64,000 bases of DNA from Jiangella anatolica (GTDB lineage Bacteria; Actinomycetota; Actinomycetes; Jiangellales; Jiangellaceae). The notes beneath the pieces were generated by a model. The model had not been told where the DNA came from, did not search any database, and saw only the letters and a list, made by a program, of their open reading frames with translations. The translations under genes and the position numbers were made by a program. The stretch lies in NCBI RefSeq assembly GCF_003236295.1, contig NZ_POTW01000020.1, positions 22,805 through 86,804 on the forward strand, read 5' to 3'. This document shows positions 1-8,245 of this stretch, piece by piece (the stretch's first letter is position 1; each line of letters starts with the position of its first letter).

Positions 1-1952
1 GGCCCGCCCTGGTCGTCCTCGACAACGCCGGCGACGAGCGGCAACTGGCGCCGCTGCTGGCTGCCACGACGCCCGCCCGGGTCCTGGTGACGAGCCGGCT
101 GACGCTGCCGGGCGGCGGCGCCGGCGCGCGCAGGCCGGTGCAGCGGGTCGAACTCGAGCCGTTCACCGACGACGAGGCGCTGGAGCTGTTCCGGCGGCTG
201 GCCGGTGCGGAGCGGATCGACACCGAGCCTGAGCCGGCGCTGGAGATCGTCCGGGCCAACGGCCGGCTGCCGCTGTCGCTGGGCATCACGGCCCGGCGGA
301 TCGCCGAGCGCGCCGACTGGACGCTGGCCGAGGTCGCCGAGCAGCTGCGGCAGCGGCTCGCCGGGCTGCGGCTGGAGCCGGACGTCGAGGCGTCGCTGGC
401 GCTGTCGTACCGGGCGCTGTCCGGCGACGACCAGCGGTTCCTCCGGCTGCTCGCGCTTCATCCCGCGCACCTGCTGGACGCGCCGGCGGCCGCCGCGCTG
501 GCCAATGTGCCGGTTGCCGAGGCGGTCGACCGGCTGGCGTTCCTCGCCGGCCGTTACCTGCTGCGGCGCAGCGGACCCGGCACCTACGACCTGCACGACC
601 TCGTCCGGGCGCAGCTCATCGCGCTGTCCGTCGACGAGGATCGGCCGTCGGACCGGTCGGCGGCGGTGGCCCGGCTGCTCGCCCACTACCGGCACGCGGC
701 CGCGCCCATGGCCGCCGAGCTCGGCTTGCCGGATCCGGACTCGGTCGGGCTGCCGCTGCTGGCGCGCGACCCGGCGGATCCCGTCGCGCCCGCGCCGGCC
801 GACCGAGCCGCGGCCCTGGCGTGGCTGGACGCCAAGGCGGCGACGCTGGTCGCGCTGATCCAGAGCGAGGCCGCCGCCTCGCACGCCGAGGCGACCGTGG
901 CGCTGGTGCTGACGCTCGCGCCGTACCTGCGGCTGCGGGCGGATCTGCAGGTCGTGCTCGATCTGCAGTTGCGGGCGCGGGACGCCGCCGAGCGGCACGG
1001 CGATCCCGTCGTGATCGCGCTGACCGAACGTCAGCTCGGCGGGACCTGGCTGCGGATCGGCGATCTGGCCGCCGCCCGCCGGCACCTCACCGAGGCGGCC
1101 GCCCGGTTCGCCGAGACCGATCACGAGCTGGGCGTGGCCCAGGCGGTCAGCTCGCTGGCGATCATCGACGCCGAGTCCGGCGACCTGCACAAGGCCGCCG
1201 ACGGGTTCCGGGCCGCCCAGGAGATCTTCCGCCGGCACGGCATTGACCGGCAGGTGCGGGTGATCGCGAACAACCTGGCCCTGACCCAGGTCCAGGCCGG
1301 CGAGCTGGCCGAGGGGCTGGCCCACTTCGAGCGGGAGATCGCCACCTGCCGGGAGAACGGCGAGCACGACCGCGAGACGTGGGCGCTCACCAACGCGGCG
1401 TCCGCCTGCCTGCAGCTCGGCCGCTTCGCCGCGGCCCGCGAGCACTCCGAGCGGGGGCTGGTGCTGTGCCGCCGGCTCGGCGACCGCGTCGGCGAGGCGT
1501 ACCTCGAGCAGAGCCTGACCGAGGCGCTGACGGCGTCGGGCGAGTTCGACGCGGCCGCCGGCCGGCGCCTGGCCGCCCTCGCGCTGGCCCGTGAGCTCGG
1601 CGACCGTGGGCTGGAGATGCACGTCCACCACACCACCGGCGTGGCCGCCCGCTACCGCGGCGACCTCGACGACGCGGAGCAGGCGTTCACCACCGCCCGG
1701 GCCGTCGCCACCGAGCTGTCCGACCAGCTCGGTGTGGCGGCTGCGGACGAGGGGCTCGCCGCCGTCGCCTGCGCCCGCGGCGACCGTGCCGCGGCCCGCG
1801 AGCTGTGGGCCCGCGCCGGCGAGCGCTACCGGGCCGCCTCCCTCCCCGAGGCCGCCCGCGTCGCCGCCCACCTCGACGCCGGCGACGACTGCGGCTGTCA
1901 GCGCCCGGACGCCCCGCTGGTCACCGGCCGCGCCCTGACCCGGGTGATGTGA
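1..1952 (+). CDS. AfsR/SARP-type regulator, NB-ARC and TPR portion (5' truncated)
   Basis: The reading frame is open from the left edge (first full codon at base 3), so the start and any N-terminal DNA-binding domain lie outside the window. The first residues read LVVLDNAG and RVLVTSR, which match the kinase-2 and sensor-like motifs of the NB-ARC (STAND) ATPase found in AfsR-like proteins. An NB-ARC helical/winged-helix segment follows (to about codon 230). The rest is Ala/Leu-rich helical repeats with TPR character (for example the ALTERQLGGTW and AYLEQSLTEAL stretches). Family knowledge: such proteins are cytoplasmic signal-integrating transcription regulators, often of secondary metabolism. 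The N-terminal domain type (SARP or other) cannot be seen. No neighbour reveals a target. The next gene is 219 bases downstream, across a large dyad. Confidence 0.85.
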   Translation, partial: PALVVLDNAGDERQLAPLLAATTPARVLVTSRLTLPGGGAGARRPVQRVELEPFTDDEALELFRRLAGAERIDTEPEPALEIVRANGRLPLSLGITARRIAERADWTLAEVAEQLRQRLAGLRLEPDVEASLALSYRALSGDDQRFLRLLALHPAHLLDAPAAAALANVPVAEAVDRLAFLAGRYLLRRSGPGTYDLHDLVRAQLIALSVDEDRPSDRSAAVARLLAHYRHAAAPMAAELGLPDPDSVGLPLLARDPADPVAPAPADRAAALAWLDAKAATLVALIQSEAAASHAEATVALVLTLAPYLRLRADLQVVLDLQLRARDAAERHGDPVVIALTERQLGGTWLRIGDLAAARRHLTEAAARFAETDHELGVAQAVSSLAIIDAESGDLHKAADGFRAAQEIFRRHGIDRQVRVIANNLALTQVQAGELAEGLAHFEREIATCRENGEHDRETWALTNAASACLQLGRFAAAREHSERGLVLCRRLGDRVGEAYLEQSLTEALTASGEFDAAAGRRLAALALARELGDRGLEMHVHHTTGVAARYRGDLDDAEQAFTTARAVATELSDQLGVAAADEGLAAVACARGDRAAARELWARAGERYRAASLPEAARVAAHLDAGDDCGCQRPDAPLVTGRALTRVM

Positions 1953-1989
1953 CCGGGCGGCCTATGACAGCGATCCCACACCGGGCGCC

Positions 1990-2092
1990 GGTACCCGCGA
2001 TGACGGCCGATGCCCGCGAAACCGCCGGACACAAACCGACGCGGGCCAGGAGCCTGGCTGTGTGGCGCGCATCCGCCGGTTTCGCGGGTACC
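1990..2092. repeat. large imperfect dyad between regulator and DUF6153 gene
   Basis: CCCGCGAAACCG at 2013 is repeated as its reverse complement ending at 2088. With flanking bases the arms reach 17 nt with one mismatch. An outer pair (GGTACCCGCG at 1990, CGCGGGTACC at 2083) and an inner pair (GCCAGG/CCTGGC around 2045-2056) sit on the same axis. It could fold into a long hairpin and terminate transcription of the upstream regulator, or be a short palindromic repeat element. No T-tract follows. Confidence 0.45.
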
Positions 2093-2171
2093 GCCGGTTC
2101 CCCAGGGGTCGCTTCCGTCACAGGAGCACGGCAGAGCCGGGCCCACACGGTGGCCGGTTAGGGTGGGTCCG

Positions 2172-2600
2172 GTGAGGATCCGACGGCACGCGATACGGCT
2201 GCTGGCCGTCGCTGCCCTGGTCCTCGGCATCGTGCTGATGCACCACGTCGCCCGGTCCGGGCACGAGGCGGCCGCGAGCGAACAGCCGTCCGCCGGCATG
2301 AGCACGAGCATGAGCATGAGCATGAGCATGAGCATGAGCCCGCAGGCCGACCCCGGCTGCGACTGCCCGCCCGGCGCGGGCGACCACGACCAGCCGTCCG
2401 GTCACGGCCTGCTGCACCTGTGCCTGGCGGTGCTGACGGCCGCCGCGGCGGCGCTGGCCGGGTGGCTGCTGCTGGCCACCCGCCCGATCGCCGTCCTGCC
2501 CCGCGAGTGGCGGCCGGGCGCGTGGCGGCGGGCCGAGCGAGGCCCGCCGCGGCCGCACGGCTCGGCGCTCCTGGTGTCCCTGTGCGTGATGCGGACCTAG
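2172..2600 (+). CDS. DUF6153-like small membrane protein with Met-Ser repeat
   Basis: A 142-residue protein with a hydrophobic segment at about residues 7-24 ending in MHH, a Met-Ser repeat at 43-56, a Cys/His-rich stretch (CDC, DHDQ, SGHG) and a second membrane segment at about 82-102. The C-terminus ends SLCVMRT. Layout and ending recall DUF6153 proteins of actinobacteria; I identify the family from memory of its pattern, not a search. I chose GTG 2172; GTG 2163 is an in-frame alternative. The Met and His clusters suggest metal (possibly copper) binding at the outer membrane face, which is inference. It lies 59 bases upstream of a DUF305 lipoprotein gene on the same strand, so the two may be co-transcribed. 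Confidence 0.7.
   Translation: MRIRRHAIRLLAVAALVLGIVLMHHVARSGHEAAASEQPSAGMSTSMSMSMSMSMSPQADPGCDCPPGAGDHDQPSGHGLLHLCLAVLTAAAAALAGWLLLATRPIAVLPREWRPGAWRRAERGPPRPHGSALLVSLCVMRT
2298..2339 (+). repeat. ATGAGC hexanucleotide tandem repeat
   Basis: Five perfect ATGAGC copies occupy 2310-2339. They are preceded by ATGAGC-ACGAGC, a slightly diverged sixth and seventh unit. The repeat is in frame and encodes alternating Met-Ser. Slippage would change repeat length without breaking the frame. Confidence 0.9.
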
Positions 2601-2659
2601 CCGGTCGGATCCGTCCGACCCGCAGGTTCGCAGGTTCACGTCACTGAAGGGAACACCCG

Positions 2660-3283
2660 ATGCACCGCAAGCGCTTCACCCTGCCCATCGTCGCGATCGC
2701 GCTGGCCGGCGCCGTGCTGGCCGGCTGCGGCAGCGACTCCGGCGACGACACCGGCGGCGGCACCGTCGCGCCCGGCGACAGCGCGACGACGGCGTCGTCG
2801 AACGCGGCCGACGTCGAGTTCGCGCAGGCCATGATCGTGCACCACACCCAGGCCGTCGAGATGGCCCGGATGGTGCCCGCCAACGGCGTCAGCGCCGAGC
2901 TGACCGAGCTCGCCGCCGCCGTCGAGGCGGCCCAGCAGCCCGAGATCGACCAGCTGACCGCCATGCTCGACCGCTGGGGCGCGGACGCCGCCCCGACGGG
3001 AGGCGGCGGTGGCGGCCACGCCGGTCACGGCGGCGGCGACACAGCCGGCATGGAGGGCATGATGTCCGCCGAGGACATGGACGCCCTCGCCGCGGCCACC
3101 GGCGCGGAGTTCGAGCGGCTGTGGCTCACCATGATGATCGAGCACCACGAGGGCGCCATCGCGATGGCCGGGACCGAGCTGGCCGACGGCGCCGACGCGG
3201 AGGCGCAGGCGCTCGCGCAGACGATCGTCGACGCGCAGCAGGCGGAGATCACGCGGATGGAGGAGCTGCTCCAGGCGTCCTGA
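2660..3283 (+). CDS. DUF305-domain lipoprotein
   Basis: A 207-residue secreted lipoprotein. The N-terminus is a signal peptide with lipobox LAGC (Cys about residue 23), then a Gly/Asp/Ser-rich linker. Two His-Met-rich helical-hairpin halves follow: FAQAMIVHHTQAVEMARMV at about 54-72 and a second half with MMIEHHEGAIAMA. Duplicated HH motifs with surrounding Met and Glu are the hallmark of the ferritin-like DUF305 fold. A GGGGHAGHGGG and Met-rich linker joins the halves. The start is supported by a GAAGGGA ribosome site 8 bases upstream. DUF305 proteins often sit near copper or heavy-metal genes, but the biochemical role is not established; metal binding is inference. The partner gene just upstream is also Met/His-rich. 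A GC-rich hairpin follows the stop. Confidence 0.92.
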   Translation: MHRKRFTLPIVAIALAGAVLAGCGSDSGDDTGGGTVAPGDSATTASSNAADVEFAQAMIVHHTQAVEMARMVPANGVSAELTELAAAVEAAQQPEIDQLTAMLDRWGADAAPTGGGGGGHAGHGGGDTAGMEGMMSAEDMDALAAATGAEFERLWLTMMIEHHEGAIAMAGTELADGADAEAQALAQTIVDAQQAEITRMEELLQAS

Positions 3284-3290
3284 CGGCGTG

Positions 3291-3325
3291 CGGTGGCGCC
3301 GGGACGCGCGCGCCCGGCGCCACCG
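3291..3325 (+). terminator. GC-rich hairpin after DUF305 gene
   Basis: GGTGGCGCCGGG (3292-3303) pairs perfectly with CCCGGCGCCACC (3313-3324) across a 9-nt loop, plus one more C-G pair outside. It starts 8 bases after the DUF305 stop and precedes the convergent response-regulator gene, so it could act in both directions. There is no T-run, as is usual in high-GC actinomycetes. Confidence 0.7.
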
Positions 3326-3404
3326 CGAGCCGAGGTCAGTCCGGCCGGCTCCCCGCCGGATGCAACGTGCCGCGCGGGATGACGCGAGCAGGCGAGCTCG
3401 TGGC

Positions 3405-4106
3405 TCAGGAACTTCCGCGCAGGTAGGTCAGGACCGCCGTCACGCGACGGTCGGAGTCGGGATCGAGGTGGAGCTTGGCGAAGATGTTCCCGACGTGTTT
3501 GCGCACCGCGGCCTCGCTGACGAACAGGCGCGCGGCGATGGTGGGGTTGGTGTAGCCCTCGGCCATCAGGGCGAGGACCTCGTGCTCGCGTTCGGTCAGC
3601 GCGGTCAGTGGCCCGTCGTTGCGCCGCCGGGCCAGCAGGTGGCGCACGACGTCGGGGTCGACGACGGTGCCGCCCTGGGCGACCCGGTCGAGGCTGTCGA
3701 GGAACTCGCGGACGTGCCCGACGCGGTCCTTGAGGAGGTAGCCGATGCCGGCCTGGCTGGTGGCGGCCGTCGAGTCGAGCAGGTCGGCCACGTAGGCCTC
3801 GGCGATGTAGGCCGAGAGCAGCACGATCGCGATGCCCGGGTGCCGCGCGCGGATGGCGACCGCGGCCCGGAGCCCCTCGTCGGTGTGCGTGGGCGGCATC
3901 CTGATGTCGGTGACGACGACGTCGGGCTCGTGCCGCGCGGTGTAGGCCAGCAGGGCGTCGGCGTCGGCCACCGCGGCGAGCAGCTGGTGACCGGCCTTCT
4001 CCAGGATGCCGGCGAGCCCCTCGCGCAGCAGGGCAGAGTCCTCGGCGAGCACGATCCGCAGCGCGGTCCGGCCGGGCGCGGCCGGGGCGGTCAGGTCGTC
4101 GGGCAT
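3405..4106 (-). CDS. NarL/LuxR-family response regulator
   Basis: A 233-residue cytoplasmic DNA-binding response regulator. Receiver domain about residues 15-140 with acidic pocket AED and phospho-acceptor D67 in VVTDIRMP. A conserved Lys in GYLLKD marks the end of the receiver. The LuxR-type helix-turn-helix spans about 165-225 (LTEREHEVLALMAEG then VRKHVGNIFAKL). The start ATG at 4106 lies inside the histidine kinase gene, giving a 16-base overlap (4091-4106) and implying translational coupling. It forms a two-component pair with the kinase. The divergent ABC exporter genes and the palindrome between them suggest it regulates that exporter, as in LiaR/VraR-like modules; that target is inference. 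Confidence 0.95.
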   Translation of the reverse strand: MPDDLTAPAAPGRTALRIVLAEDSALLREGLAGILEKAGHQLLAAVADADALLAYTARHEPDVVVTDIRMPPTHTDEGLRAAVAIRARHPGIAIVLLSAYIAEAYVADLLDSTAATSQAGIGYLLKDRVGHVREFLDSLDRVAQGGTVVDPDVVRHLLARRRNDGPLTALTEREHEVLALMAEGYTNPTIAARLFVSEAAVRKHVGNIFAKLHLDPDSDRRVTAVLTYLRGSS

Positions 4107-5365
4107 GTCATCCTCACGGTGGTGGGGCCGCCGGGCGGGCTCGTGACCTCCAGGGTGCCGTCGATCGCCTCGAGCCGCGCGGCGAGGCCGGCGAGGCCGC
4201 TCCCGTCGGCCGGCTCGGCGCCGCCACGGCCGTCGTCGATGACCGTCACGGTCAGCGTCTGGCCGGTCACCCAGGCGTGGACCTGTGCCCGCGTGGCGCC
4301 CGAGTGCCGGGCGGTGTTGGTGAGCGCCTCGCTGACCACGAAGTACGCGGCCGTCTCGACCGGTGCGGGCAGGCGCCCGTCGAGGTGGAGGTCGGTGTCC
4401 ACCGGGACCGGGGAGCGGCCGGCGAGCTCGTGGATCGCCGCCGCCAGGCCATGGTCGGTCAGCACCTGGGGGTGGATGCCGCGGACGGTGGCGCGCAGCT
4501 CCGCCAGCGCCTCCTCCGCCAGTCCGTGCGCCTTCGTGACCAGGTCCAGCCCGGGTCCTCGGTCGAGCTCCAGCTCGGCCTGGCCGAGCGTCATGGTGAG
4601 GGCCACGAGACGCTGCTGCGCGCCGTCGTGCAGGTCGCGCTCGATGCGGCGGCGCTCGGCCGCGAACGCGTCCACGAGCCCGGCCCGGGACCGCCGCAGC
4701 TGGTTGACGGCGTCGACCAGCCGGGCTTCGAGGGGATCGAGCAGGACCCTGGCGAGTGCGGCCTGGCCACACGCCAGCGCGGTGATCAGATAGGCCACCG
4801 TCGCCGCGGCGACCAGGCCGATGCCGAACGCCGGCCAGGCCTCGGCCGCGGTGTCGATCTGCCACCCGGCGACGTCCATCGTGTCGACCCGGACCAGCAG
4901 CGGCGCCAGGATCAGCACGCCCGGCACGGCCAGCGCCAGGATCAGCACGAGGCCGTCGACGACCCAGAACACGGTGGCGAGCAGGACGGCGTACCCGAGC
5001 TCCGACCACGACATCGGCAGCGTCCGCCAGGCGCGCAGCCGTTCCCGCGGCGTGGTCGCCGGCCCGCCGGCCGGTGTCGTGGCGTGCGCCTGGGGCAGGA
5101 CGAGGCGGAGCCTGGCCCGCTCGACCTCGGCCACGACGGTCGTGATCAGCGGCACGCTGGTCAGGAGCAGCAGCCCGACCACGATGACCGCGGTCAGCGC
5201 ACCGAGCCCGATCACCGCGGCGAGCGCCACCAGCACGACCAGCCCCACCGGGACGGTCGACACCAGGTAGGCCAGGCAGCGCCACGGCCAGACCGACGTC
5301 AGGAACCGCCACGGCCGCCCGCGCAGGGCGGACCATGCGTCGGGGTACGTCGCGGGGCGGGTCAC
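4091..5365 (-). CDS. Sensor histidine kinase, HisKA_3 type
   Basis: A 424-residue membrane histidine kinase. Several hydrophobic segments lie at about residues 30-78, 123-158 and 180-200, with short loops and no large extracellular sensor domain. The dimerisation/phosphoacceptor helix contains ERDLHDGAQQR with H246. The HATPase_c domain follows (VVSEALTNTARHS as N-box, DDGRGG as G1, GSGLAGLAARLEA as G2). I chose the GTG at 5365, just before hydrophobic segment 1. An in-frame extension upstream would be Pro/Arg-rich and runs into the divergent exporter gene. The 3' end overlaps the response-regulator start by 16 bases. Short-loop kinases of this type commonly sense envelope stress or antimicrobial compounds through the membrane or a partner transporter. 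Confidence 0.93.
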   Translation of the reverse strand: MTRPATYPDAWSALRGRPWRFLTSVWPWRCLAYLVSTVPVGLVVLVALAAVIGLGALTAVIVVGLLLLTSVPLITTVVAEVERARLRLVLPQAHATTPAGGPATTPRERLRAWRTLPMSWSELGYAVLLATVFWVVDGLVLILALAVPGVLILAPLLVRVDTMDVAGWQIDTAAEAWPAFGIGLVAAATVAYLITALACGQAALARVLLDPLEARLVDAVNQLRRSRAGLVDAFAAERRRIERDLHDGAQQRLVALTMTLGQAELELDRGPGLDLVTKAHGLAEEALAELRATVRGIHPQVLTDHGLAAAIHELAGRSPVPVDTDLHLDGRLPAPVETAAYFVVSEALTNTARHSGATRAQVHAWVTGQTLTVTVIDDGRGGAEPADGSGLAGLAARLEAIDGTLEVTSPPGGPTTVRMTCPTT

Positions 5366-5398
5366 GGGGCCAGCGTAGAAGGCTGGCCGGGGTGCCGG

Positions 5399-5418
5399 CG
5401 GTAGCGCCGGCGCTACCG
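5399..5418. promoter_or_regulatory. 20-bp perfect palindrome in divergent promoter region
   Basis: CGGTAGCGCCGGCGCTACCG is self-complementary over all 20 bases. It lies 34 bases upstream of the kinase start and 55 bases upstream of the exporter ATPase start. Its position between divergent operons fits an operator, most simply for the adjacent LuxR-type response regulator, which would bind as a dimer. Binding itself is inference. Confidence 0.55.
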
Positions 5419-5473
5419 GTGATGTCGCGTGCGGGCCCGGGTGTCCCGGCGACGCGGCGGCTGGACTGGATGC

Positions 5474-6241
5474 ATGACGACATCGACGATCACCACGCCA
5501 CCTCGGCCGCCCGTGGCGGCGCCGGCGGTCGCCCTCGACGACGTGACCCGCACCTACAAGTCGCGCGCCGAGAGCGTCCACGCCCTGCGCGGCGTCACCC
5601 ATGCGTTCGCCACCGGCACCTACACCGCGATCATGGGCCCCTCGGGCTCCGGGAAGTCGACGCTGCTGCAGCTCGCGGCCGGGCTGGACACGCCCACGCG
5701 CGGGCAGGTCAGCATCAGCGGCACCGACCTCGGCCGGCTCGGCCAGAACGCGCTGACGAAGTTCCGGCGCACCGCCATGGCCTTCGTGTTCCAGTCCTAC
5801 AACCTCCTCGACGCGCTCTCCGCCTTCGAGAACGTCGCCCTTCCCGCCCGCCTCGCCGGCCAGCGGATCGACCGCCGGGCCGTCCACGACGCCCTGGACC
5901 AGGTCGGGCTGCGGGACCTGGCCCGGCGGCGCCCAACCGAGCTGTCCGGCGGTCAGCAACAGCGCGTCGCCATCGCCCGCGCTCTCTACGGACGACCCGA
6001 TGTGCTCTTCGCCGACGAGCCCACCGGCGCGCTGGACCGCACCACCGGCCGCGACGTCCTCGACCTGCTCCGATCGCTGGCCGACGGCGGGCAGACCGTG
6101 GTCATGGTGACCCACGACCCCCTCGCCGCCTCGTACGCCGACGAGACGCTGTTCCTCGCCGACGGCCAGATCGTCGGACGGCTCCGGCATGCCGACGCCA
6201 CCGCGATCGCGCAGCGCATGAGCGAACTGGAGCAGCGATGA
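5474..6241 (+). CDS. ABC exporter ATPase, MacB/LolD-like
   Basis: A 255-residue ATP-binding subunit. Walker A is GPSGSGKST, the Q-loop region is VFQSYNLLDALSAFENV, the signature is LSGGQQQR and Walker B is VLFADEPTGALD, followed by an H-loop in VTHDP. DEPTGALD and QSYNLL are typical of the MacB/LolD/FtsE class that drives FtsX-like permeases. I chose ATG 5474 because upstream in-frame codons are Arg/Gly-rich and cross the palindrome; the ribosome site is weak. The 3' end overlaps the permease start (ATGA, 6238-6241), so the two are translationally coupled. Family role: powering mechanotransmission to remove peptides, antibiotics or lipoproteins from the membrane. Pairing with the divergent two-component system suggests an inducible resistance module. 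Confidence 0.95.
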   Translation: MTTSTITTPPRPPVAAPAVALDDVTRTYKSRAESVHALRGVTHAFATGTYTAIMGPSGSGKSTLLQLAAGLDTPTRGQVSISGTDLGRLGQNALTKFRRTAMAFVFQSYNLLDALSAFENVALPARLAGQRIDRRAVHDALDQVGLRDLARRRPTELSGGQQQRVAIARALYGRPDVLFADEPTGALDRTTGRDVLDLLRSLADGGQTVVMVTHDPLAASYADETLFLADGQIVGRLRHADATAIAQRMSELEQR

Positions 6242-8196
6242 GCATCGCCGGCACGCTCACCAGCCCCGTCACCGGTCCGATGAGCCGGCTGGCCCGGCAG
6301 ACCGTCCGCACGTCCTGGGCGGCCTACCTCGGCGCGTTCGTCGCCCTGGCCAGCGGCGTGGTCCTGATCGCGACCACCGTGAACCTGATCGCCTCCGTCG
6401 ACGCCACCCTGGCCCACCTCGGCCCGGCCGCGACCCAGGAGCAACGCGAGCAGCTCGACGGCTTGACGTCGATGTTCGGCATCATGTCCGGGGTCTCGAT
6501 GTTCATGGCGCTGTTCGTGGTCGGGTCGACCTTCGGGTTCGTGATCGCCACCCGGCGCCGTGAGCTCGGACTGCTCCGCCTCGTCGGCGCGACGGGCAGG
6601 CAGGTGCGACGCCTCGTCCTCGGGGAGTCGCTGGCGGTCGCGCTCGCCGCCTCCGTCGCCGGCTGCCTGGTCGCCACCCCGCTGGTCCCGCCGATCCTGG
6701 CGCTGGTGCGGCACGTCGGGGTCACCGACCAGCACCTCATCGCGCCGTCGCCGTCGCTGGCCTGGGCCATCGCGGCGCCGACCGGCCTGGTCGTGGCGCT
6801 GCTCGGCGCCTGGCGCTCGTCGCGGCGCGCCGCCAAGGTCTCGCCCAGCGCCGCGCTGCGAGAGGCATCGATCGAGCGTGGCCGCCCCAGCCTGCCGCAG
6901 TGGATCGTCGGCACGATCTGCCTGGCCGGGGTGGTCGCGGCCGCACTTCTCGCCCAGCGCAGCGACCCGCTGTTCATGCTGGTCGCCTCGATGCTGCTGC
7001 CCGAGGTCGTCGTGATCGGGATCATGTGCTTCGGCTCGCTCCTGATCCCGCGCCTCGCCGCCCTGCTCGGCCGGCCGTTCGTCCACCGCGACGTCGCGGC
7101 CCGGATCGCCCGCGACGAGCTGCGCGCCGCCGTGCGCACCACCACCTCGGTCGCCGCGCCCGTCCTCGCGATCTCCGCCATCGCCGGCTCGATGATCCTC
7201 TCGCTCAGCTTCACCGCCGACTGGACCTCCGCACAGGACCGCGCCCGGCTCGATGCCCCGCTGGTCGTCCAGACCGACCCGGCGCACGCGCAGGAGGCCG
7301 TCACCACCATCGCCGCCGACCCGGACGTGCGGCTGGCCGACCCCCGTCGCATCACCGCCATCGCCCTCGCGGACGGCGACGAGGAGGTCGACGCCGTCGA
7401 CGTCGCCACCGCCACGGTCGCCCGCGGGCTGGAGGCGGTCGACGGCAGCCTCGACGACCTGCACGGCGCCACCGTCGCGGTGACCGAGACCTGGGTGAGC
7501 GACTCCGGCCAGGACCTCGGGGACCACCTGCCCGCTCGCATCGACGGCAGCCCTGTCGACCTGCGCATCGTCGCCGTCGTCCACGACGCCCCCGGCCTCT
7601 ACGGCGAGCTCCTCGTGCCCACGGATCTCGTTGCCGGGCAGCTGGCCGGGACCAGTCCGAGCGAGCTGTTCGTCGTCCTCGAGCCCGGTGCCGACCCGGC
7701 CGCGGTGCGCGCGCGACTGGCCGAGCAGCTGGCCGGCGCCGGCAGCCAGGTCCGCACCGCCGACGAGTGGATCGACGCCGTCACCGCCGAGACCCGGCGG
7801 GCCAACAGCCTCGGCCTCACGATCCTGCTGGGCCCGGCCGGCTTCTACGCCGCCATCGCCGTCGTCAACGCCACCCTGATCGGTGCGACCCAACGACGTC
7901 GCCAGCACCGCACGCTCGCCCTGCTGGGAGCGACCGGCGACCAGCTCCGCCGCACCGCGATCTGGCAGGCGGTGCTGATCACCGGCGCCGGGCTCGCCCT
8001 CGGCGGGCTCACCACGCTCCTCCTCGGGATCCTCACGCGCCGCGCCATCTCCGCCGACCTCGCCGGCACCGGCGTCGAACCGGCCATGACCATCCCGTGG
8101 CTTCCGCTCGCCGCGATCGGTGTCACGTGCGGCGTCCTCGCCCTGGCGGCGGCCCTCGCCGGAGCCCGTCCGAACCGATCTTCCGCCCGCGCCTGA
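6238..8196 (+). CDS. FtsX-type ABC transporter permease
   Basis: A 652-residue permease. One membrane segment lies at about 23-45. An FtsX core of three membrane segments follows (about 85-180, with RRRELGLLRLVGATGRQVRRLVLGES as the cytoplasmic coupling helix region). A second half (from about 300) carries a further FtsX unit and a 200-residue extracytoplasmic domain. The last three segments lie near 520-645 with a second QHRTLALLGATGDQLRR coupling motif. Two FtsX units in one chain suggest it can act as a homodimer-like pore with the ATPase dimer. The start ATG overlaps the ATPase stop. The substrate is not evident. Confidence 0.93.
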   Translation: MSIAGTLTSPVTGPMSRLARQTVRTSWAAYLGAFVALASGVVLIATTVNLIASVDATLAHLGPAATQEQREQLDGLTSMFGIMSGVSMFMALFVVGSTFGFVIATRRRELGLLRLVGATGRQVRRLVLGESLAVALAASVAGCLVATPLVPPILALVRHVGVTDQHLIAPSPSLAWAIAAPTGLVVALLGAWRSSRRAAKVSPSAALREASIERGRPSLPQWIVGTICLAGVVAAALLAQRSDPLFMLVASMLLPEVVVIGIMCFGSLLIPRLAALLGRPFVHRDVAARIARDELRAAVRTTTSVAAPVLAISAIAGSMILSLSFTADWTSAQDRARLDAPLVVQTDPAHAQEAVTTIAADPDVRLADPRRITAIALADGDEEVDAVDVATATVARGLEAVDGSLDDLHGATVAVTETWVSDSGQDLGDHLPARIDGSPVDLRIVAVVHDAPGLYGELLVPTDLVAGQLAGTSPSELFVVLEPGADPAAVRARLAEQLAGAGSQVRTADEWIDAVTAETRRANSLGLTILLGPAGFYAAIAVVNATLIGATQRRRQHRTLALLGATGDQLRRTAIWQAVLITGAGLALGGLTTLLLGILTRRAISADLAGTGVEPAMTIPWLPLAAIGVTCGVLALAAALAGARPNRSSARA

Positions 8197-8245
8197 GGTC
8201 CGAAACCTTCAAGACGCGGCCGTGGCGCGTTCGGACGATGGAGGT

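Noticed and set aside
5986..7908. A 640-codon minus-strand frame opposite the FtsX permease
   Set aside because: Charged low-complexity shadow; the plus frame has membrane helices and FtsX motifs.
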